Below, one piece after another: positions 6,506 through 10,136 of a DNA stretch of 10,136 nt (the first letter of the stretch is position 1; each line of letters starts with the position of its first letter). The stretch is from JANWYU01 sp964655485. GTDB taxonomy: Bacteria > Bdellovibrionota > Bdellovibrionia > Bdellovibrionales > Bdellovibrionaceae. Both the position numbers and the translations under genes were made by a program. The stretch spans positions 1 to 10,136 of the forward strand of contig CAZZMS010000103.1 of assembly GCA_964655485.1 (NCBI GenBank), in the 5' to 3' direction. Under the pieces are notes generated by a model. The model was not told where the DNA came from and did no database searches. It saw nothing but the letters and a program-made list of their open reading frames with translations.

Positions 6506-6828
6506 ATCCCGTACATCAACGCATCGATCACTTATTATCCGAACAACCAATTGTGTTATTCATGAAAGGAACTCCGCAATTTCCCATGTGTGGGTTTTCC
6601 GCACGGGCTGTAGCCATCCTGCAACAGTTAGGTGTTCCCTTCCACTCCGTCAACGTCCTAGAGGATCAAGAAATCCGAGAAGGGATTAAAGTCTATGGCA
6701 ATTGGCCCACCATTCCCCAACTTTATGTGCACAAAGAACTGATTGGTGGCAGTGATATCATGATGGAAATGTACCAAAGTGGAGAGCTTAAAGGCTTACT
6801 CATGGAAAAAGGCTTGCTGAAGGCTTAA
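6502..6828 (+). CDS. grxD: Monothiol CGFS glutaredoxin (Grx4/GrxD type)
   Basis: 108 residues, single-domain length. Carries [2Fe-2S] clusters bridged by glutathione and passes them to acceptor proteins, often with BolA. All class markers are visible: MKGTP (21-25, glutathione-binding K22), the active site MCGFS with C30, the WPTIPQLY segment (68-75, with the cis-proline motif) and GGSDI (82-86). Only one active-site Cys is present, so it is a cluster carrier rather than a disulfide reductase. A GGAGG lies four bases before the ATG, inside the end of bolA. Its neighbours support an iron-sulfur role; PurF across the divergent region is itself predicted to hold a [4Fe-4S] cluster, though a direct link is only inference. 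Confidence 0.96.
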   Translation: MNPVHQRIDHLLSEQPIVLFMKGTPQFPMCGFSARAVAILQQLGVPFHSVNVLEDQEIREGIKVYGNWPTIPQLYVHKELIGGSDIMMEMYQSGELKGLLMEKGLLKA

Positions 6829-6851
6829 GCAGCACTTTGGAGATTTTCATC

Positions 6852-7073
6852 ATGAAGGTGAATTTGGCCCTTTGGGACCGCATAGTACGTTGGCTTGTGT
6901 CTGTTTTTCTCTTGGTGTGGGCCTTTGCTGGGGGGGCGAGTTGGGCCTACCTCATGGGTTTACTCCTGCTAGCCACCAGTGCTTGGGGATGGTGCCCTTT
7001 CTATGTGTTATTAGGAATCAAAACCTACTCCCTTAGTAAGGATTCCTTGTCTCAGCCACAAAAACTCCCTTAA
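6852..7073 (+). CDS. DUF2892/YgaP-type small inner membrane protein
   Basis: 73 residues with two predicted membrane segments (about residues 12-28 and 32-48) and the family hallmark at the end of the second helix, WGWCPFYVLLGIKT (46-59; family form G-x-C-P-x-Y-x-x-x-G-x-x-T). The N-terminus (NLALWDRIVRWL) also fits the family pattern. A longer reading from TTG at 6837 is possible, but the ATG at 6852 has GGAG (6839-6842) nine bases upstream and matches the usual start, so I prefer it. It lies 23 bases after the glutaredoxin stop, probably on the same transcript. In E. coli YgaP this segment anchors a rhodanese domain; here it stands alone. Its molecular function is not known. Confidence 0.85.
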   Translation: MKVNLALWDRIVRWLVSVFLLVWAFAGGASWAYLMGLLLLATSAWGWCPFYVLLGIKTYSLSKDSLSQPQKLP

Positions 7074-7091
7074 TCTAAACTCTAATCGGCA

Positions 7092-7118
7092 TTGACCCGC
7101 CCTAGACGAGTGTATCCT
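7092..7118 (+). promoter_or_regulatory. Candidate promoter of the FAD-linked dehydrogenase gene
   Basis: TTGACC (7092-7097, 5 of 6 bases) and TATCCT (7113-7118, 4 of 6) with a 15-base spacer. A good GGAG (7126-7129) follows, six bases before the ATG at 7136, leaving a short leader. The short spacer keeps confidence modest. Confidence 0.3.
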
Positions 7119-7135
7119 TATCTTCGGAGTCTCAT

Positions 7136-8554
7136 ATGTCTCAACCCACATGGATAGAGTTGCCCCAATGGACTGAGGCCCTGGCCGCTTTAAATAACAA
7201 ACTGCCCCAGTTGAAATACAGTCTCGATAAAAAAGACTTGAGCTTTTATGCGACCGACTGGACAAAGTTTTTCCAACCGCAAGCGCGCCTGGTCGTTTTC
7301 CCGCAAAGCCGCGATGAAGTGGTGGAGATCGTGACATGGGCTCGTGAACATCGCATTCCTTTGGTGCCCTCGGGAGGACGGACGGGGCTTAGTGGAGGAG
7401 CCGTGGCCCATCGCGGTGAAGTTGTGCTCTCTTTGGAAAAAATGAATAAGATCTTGGAGTTTAACCCTGTTGAACGCACCTTGCGCGTGCAAGGCGGGGT
7501 CACCACCGCAGCGGTACAAGAGTTCGCTCGCTCGCAAGGTCTGTTTTATCCCGTCGACTTTGCCGCCAAAGAATCTAGTCACGTCGCAGGTAACATTGCT
7601 ACCAACGCAGGAGGTATTCGAGTCCTCCGCTACGGATCGACGCGCTCCTGGGTGCGCTCGCTTAAAGTTGTTACCGGAAAAGGTGAGCTTATGCATCTGG
7701 GGCGTGGACTTATCAAAGACTCCAGCGGTCCGCGATTAATGGATACCTTCATCGGCAGCGAGGGAATATTTGGTATCATCGTTGAAGCCGAGCTGGAGCT
7801 TACGAGTCCACCGCCTGCATGGATTACAACTTTGCTCGGTATCAGTGAGTTAAAAAATGTGACTCAAGTTTTTCAGCACATCCGAAAGGTTTTTACCCTC
7901 TCAGCCTTTGAGTTTTTCTCCGATTTGGCCCTGGCCTACGTAAAAAAAATGCACCACTACAGCTCACCTTTCCAAGCTCACTATCCCTGGTATGTGGTGT
8001 TAGATGTGGAGAAAAATTTAGAATCCGATGAAGAATCTTTTTTGCAAGAGCTTGAAAGACTGATGGAACAGGGCTTGGTTCAAGATGTTACTCTAGCGCA
8101 ATCCAGCGAGCAGGCTAAGCAACTATGGGCCTATAGAGAGCGCATTTCCGAAAGTTTAGCCCCATACAAACCCTACAAAAATGACATTTCGGTTCGCATT
8201 TCGCAGGTTCCCGATTTTCTCAAAGATTTAGATACCATCATAAAGCAACACTACCAGGGCTTCGATGTCGTCTGGTTCGGGCATATCGGAGACGGGAATC
8301 TGCACAGTAACATTGTGAAGCCCGACCTCTTATCCCCAGAGGAGTTCTATCAAAAAGCCCAAGCTATTGATGGGCAAATCATGCAGTTAGTGCATCGTTA
8401 TGGTGGTTCAGTGTCGGCCGAGCATGGCATCGGCCTTATCAAAAAGCCTTTTCTTCATCTCAGTAAAAGTCGTGAAGAAATCGAGGCTCTACGCACCCTC
8501 AAAAGTTTTTTTGATCCCGATGGAGTCATGAACCCAGGCAAGGTTCTTGACTAA
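7136..8554 (+). CDS. FAD-linked 2-hydroxyacid dehydrogenase (D-2-hydroxyglutarate/D-lactate dehydrogenase/GlcD type)
   Basis: 472 residues. Oxidises a D-2-hydroxyacid at FAD and passes electrons to a carrier. The N-terminal PCMH-type FAD domain shows PQSRDEVVEIV (56-66), PSGGRTGLSGGAV (78-90), the pyrophosphate-binding segment HVAGNIATNAGG (149-160), RYGSTRSWV (165-173) and FIGSEGIFGII (205-215). The C-terminal FAD-oxidase domain has WAYRERISE (331-339), the metal/substrate site GHIGDGNLH (382-390), SAEHGIG (427-433) and the terminal DPDGVMNPGKVL (460-471). RERISE followed by KNDIS (348-352) and H383/H390/E429 resemble the D-2-hydroxyglutarate dehydrogenase active site, but D-lactate or glycolate oxidase activity cannot be ruled out. 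No Cys-rich Fe-S domain is attached and no glcE/glcF partner is present, which argues against a three-subunit glycolate oxidase. It is separated from the preceding gene by 62 bases holding a likely promoter. Confidence 0.93.
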   Translation: MSQPTWIELPQWTEALAALNNKLPQLKYSLDKKDLSFYATDWTKFFQPQARLVVFPQSRDEVVEIVTWAREHRIPLVPSGGRTGLSGGAVAHRGEVVLSLEKMNKILEFNPVERTLRVQGGVTTAAVQEFARSQGLFYPVDFAAKESSHVAGNIATNAGGIRVLRYGSTRSWVRSLKVVTGKGELMHLGRGLIKDSSGPRLMDTFIGSEGIFGIIVEAELELTSPPPAWITTLLGISELKNVTQVFQHIRKVFTLSAFEFFSDLALAYVKKMHHYSSPFQAHYPWYVVLDVEKNLESDEESFLQELERLMEQGLVQDVTLAQSSEQAKQLWAYRERISESLAPYKPYKNDISVRISQVPDFLKDLDTIIKQHYQGFDVVWFGHIGDGNLHSNIVKPDLLSPEEFYQKAQAIDGQIMQLVHRYGGSVSAEHGIGLIKKPFLHLSKSREEIEALRTLKSFFDPDGVMNPGKVLD

Positions 8555-8598
8555 AAAAGAACTGGACCCGGGGCATTATTCCCCCTAAAAATCCCCGC

Positions 8599-9987
8599 AT
8601 GCGTGTTACCTGTTTATTTCCTAGGTATCGAAGTGTCTGTGACTTCATAGAAAAACTCCAGGGTGTAACCCATCAGATCCCCCGGCCCCCAGTAAGCCAG
8701 ATCTTACTCCTCTTTTTTTTAAAGTTCGCGCCAAGCACTTTTGCCAAGCCTCTATCCTCTCGGCCACACCAACAGGCTTCCGTATGGAGTGTTTCCGGAA
8801 TCTCTTCAGGGGCTTTTATGGCGGAGCAACTGGCGGTCACTTACTCTTCTATTTTTTCCCATGTCGTAGGAATTGCCGGGGGGTACTACGGCTGTGCTGG
8901 AGAGCACTTTCATCGACAAAAAAGCAAATGGGGAGAGCGAGGGCTTTTATACGTTGAGCCTGATCAGGAGAGACTGCTTAGCTCCCTGACCCAAGGACAA
9001 CTCCATCGTTTTTTTATCGACAACAAAAGCTTTTGGGCTCCCGCCTACCAAAACCCCTTCTACCGTGCCGTTCAACTTTGTTTGCGACAAGGAGGTCATC
9101 GTCTTGAGGATAAGGATATCATGTGGAAAAGGATCCAGGAGCATTTACGAGTATTAGAGAATCAGCAATTGATTGATCCAACGAAAAATCTCGGATCACA
9201 AAAGGTTCTAATCTATCACGGTCGACAAGATCAAGTCGTTAATCCTCTCATGGCGCGACACTGGCTCCAATGGCGAAAGAGGGCGGGAAGCCAGGAGGCT
9301 CAGCTGATTCTGGCTGAAGGGGCTCACACCTTTCCCTCGAATAATCCCCAAGCTGCCTCCTGCCTCACAGAGGCTCCACCTTATGTTGGCTATTGTCAGT
9401 ATGACATGAGTATGCGCCTTTTAGAGTTTATCGGAGCTCCTCCTCTGCCTCATCATGTGTTAGCCCCATACCGAGAGATTCAACTTAAAAAAGTCTCACA
9501 AAACATAGACGAAAAGCCACTTAATATATCTGATTATGGCTATGCCCTGGGACCCAAGTGGTGTTGGTCCAATCCCAAACGATGTGATATCCACGTAGCC
9601 TTGCATGGTTGCCAAATGAATGATGAGTTTGATTTAGAGTTGCACCATGAGTTTGAAAAAAAATGGTCCTCGTTTTTAAATCTTTGGCTTGAAGAACGTT
9701 ACCCGCAAGAAATGTTACCCCGGCGAAAACCAAACATGGGCTTATGGCAATGGATTGGGATGGGACAATGGCCGCAGGCCGTTAGAAACAAAGCTCTTAT
9801 CATTTTGTTCCCCCAAACCAGTCTCCGCAGCGATACGCATTACCCCTGGAATCCTTCAGGGTGTTGGGATTGGTTCGGCTGGACTAGCCCTGATTACGCC
9901 AATAAAAAATCACCAGAGATGAAATGGCTCATGCGCTGGTTGAACTGGCTGATCGCGCAAGAGCAATTGAGTGCTCAAGGGCGTTAA
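8599..9987 (+). CDS. PHB depolymerase-like alpha/beta hydrolase (type 2 catalytic domain), probably exported
   Basis: 462 residues. Landmarks of type-2 short-chain PHA depolymerases appear in order: lipase box GISSG (67-71, nucleophile S69) followed by AFMAEQLAVTYSS, acid D211 in YHGRQDQVVNP, base H243 in EGAHTFPS, then the oxyanion-hole strand HVALHGC (332-338, C-terminal to the lipase box, which defines type 2), ILFPQT (402-407) and NPSGCWDWFGW-(x)3-DYA (418-434). Several cysteines (C99, C161, C255, C266, C322, C329, C338, C422) suit a protein folded outside the cytoplasm. Residues 34-50 (QILLLFFLKFAPSTFAK) resemble a signal peptide core and cleavage region, but about 33 residues precede it. 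The ATG at 8599 has no Shine-Dalgarno, and a T8 run at 8713-8720 lies in this segment, so the N-terminus is uncertain. No substrate-binding domain follows, suggesting soluble oligomers or amorphous polymer as substrate; a general esterase is the alternative. It begins 44 bases after the dehydrogenase stop. Confidence 0.88.
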   Translation: MRVTCLFPRYRSVCDFIEKLQGVTHQIPRPPVSQILLLFFLKFAPSTFAKPLSSRPHQQASVWSVSGISSGAFMAEQLAVTYSSIFSHVVGIAGGYYGCAGEHFHRQKSKWGERGLLYVEPDQERLLSSLTQGQLHRFFIDNKSFWAPAYQNPFYRAVQLCLRQGGHRLEDKDIMWKRIQEHLRVLENQQLIDPTKNLGSQKVLIYHGRQDQVVNPLMARHWLQWRKRAGSQEAQLILAEGAHTFPSNNPQAASCLTEAPPYVGYCQYDMSMRLLEFIGAPPLPHHVLAPYREIQLKKVSQNIDEKPLNISDYGYALGPKWCWSNPKRCDIHVALHGCQMNDEFDLELHHEFEKKWSSFLNLWLEERYPQEMLPRRKPNMGLWQWIGMGQWPQAVRNKALIILFPQTSLRSDTHYPWNPSGCWDWFGWTSPDYANKKSPEMKWLMRWLNWLIAQEQLSAQGR

Positions 9988-9993
9988 GCCCTT
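9977..9993 (+). terminator. Weak hairpin overlapping the depolymerase stop codon
   Basis: AAGGGC-GTTAA-GCCCTT gives a 6-bp stem with a 5-base loop that contains the TAA stop. Only two further bases are near-T rich (TGTAG), so the U-tract expected of an intrinsic terminator is missing. It may still end transcription weakly, since nothing recognisable follows. Confidence 0.25.
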
Positions 9994-10136
9994 TGTAGCT
10001 CAAGGCCACACCCCAAAGCCAAAGTAAAAGCCCACGGAGGAAAACGACTAAGGACCATGGAATTGCTCTGAGTCCACTTCTTACTAAAAATTATGTAGGG
10101 GAAAACCCAATCAAGTGGTAGGTTTCAAACCAAGAA

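Noticed and set aside
6837..6851. TTG start adding five residues to the DUF2892 protein
   Set aside because: The ATG at 6852 has a suitable GGAG upstream and matches the family N-terminus; the TTG overlaps that ribosome binding site.
8570..8584. GGGG-CATTATT-CCCC hairpin after the dehydrogenase gene
   Set aside because: Only four base pairs and no T-tract follows, so it is not a credible terminator.
10063..10091. TTGCTC...AAAAAT as a promoter for a gene beyond the right edge
   Set aside because: Only 3 of 6 and 4 of 6 bases match; no downstream gene is visible to support it. The tail from 9988 to 10136 otherwise shows no gene.
9939..10117. Hydrophobic minus-strand frame spanning the end of the depolymerase gene and the tail
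   Set aside because: It has an in-frame TAA just upstream, no start codon before its hydrophobic part, and no ribosome binding site.

Overview
The window reads as a compact chromosomal housekeeping region of a Gram-negative, proteobacteria-like organism with roughly balanced base composition (about half G+C by eye). This placement rests on the adjacent BolA and CGFS glutaredoxin genes, a D-2-hydroxyglutarate/D-lactate dehydrogenase-type flavoenzyme and a secreted-type PHB depolymerase. The divergent 'SIFDWGKMPD' type of PurC and the fused PurD-PurN hint at a less-studied lineage (a Bdellovibrionota/deltaproteobacterial-type genome is one possibility), but the sequence alone does not settle the phylum. 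I see no transposase, integrase, CRISPR array, tRNA or rRNA.

Left half (1-4342, minus strand): a tightly packed purine operon transcribed right to left, purF -> purC -> purD-purN, with gene overlaps of 7 and 4 bases. purF makes phosphoribosylamine. The next gene is one uninterrupted reading frame that joins GAR synthetase (PurD) to GAR formyltransferase (PurN), so steps 2 and 3 of IMP synthesis lie on a single polypeptide. That frame has no stop codon and runs off the left edge. purC supplies the SAICAR synthetase step.

Middle (4343-4556): a 214-base divergent control region. It holds a TTGACA-type promoter for purK with a short palindrome between its -35 and -10 elements, and a 9-bp perfect inverted repeat enclosing 34 bases that would lie in the purF leader.

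Right half (4557-9987, plus strand): purK and purE (overlapping by 11 bases) carry out the two-step conversion of AIR to CAIR, whose product PurC uses. Then come bolA and a CGFS monothiol glutaredoxin (4-base overlap), a pair whose products normally form an Fe-S cluster complex. PurF here retains all four predicted [4Fe-4S] cysteines, so Fe-S supply is relevant to this locus. A small DUF2892/YgaP-type membrane protein, an FAD-linked 2-hydroxyacid dehydrogenase with its own likely promoter, and a type-2 PHB depolymerase-like hydrolase follow. The last 149 bases (9988-10136) hold no gene I can support.

The main point of interest is the PurD-PurN fusion and the drift of several conserved PurD/PurN motifs within it. 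The rest is mostly recognisable core metabolism. No wholly new system is evident; secondary leads are the divergent regulatory region, an over-represented heptamer (TGTTACC), and the unclear N-terminus of the PHB depolymerase.
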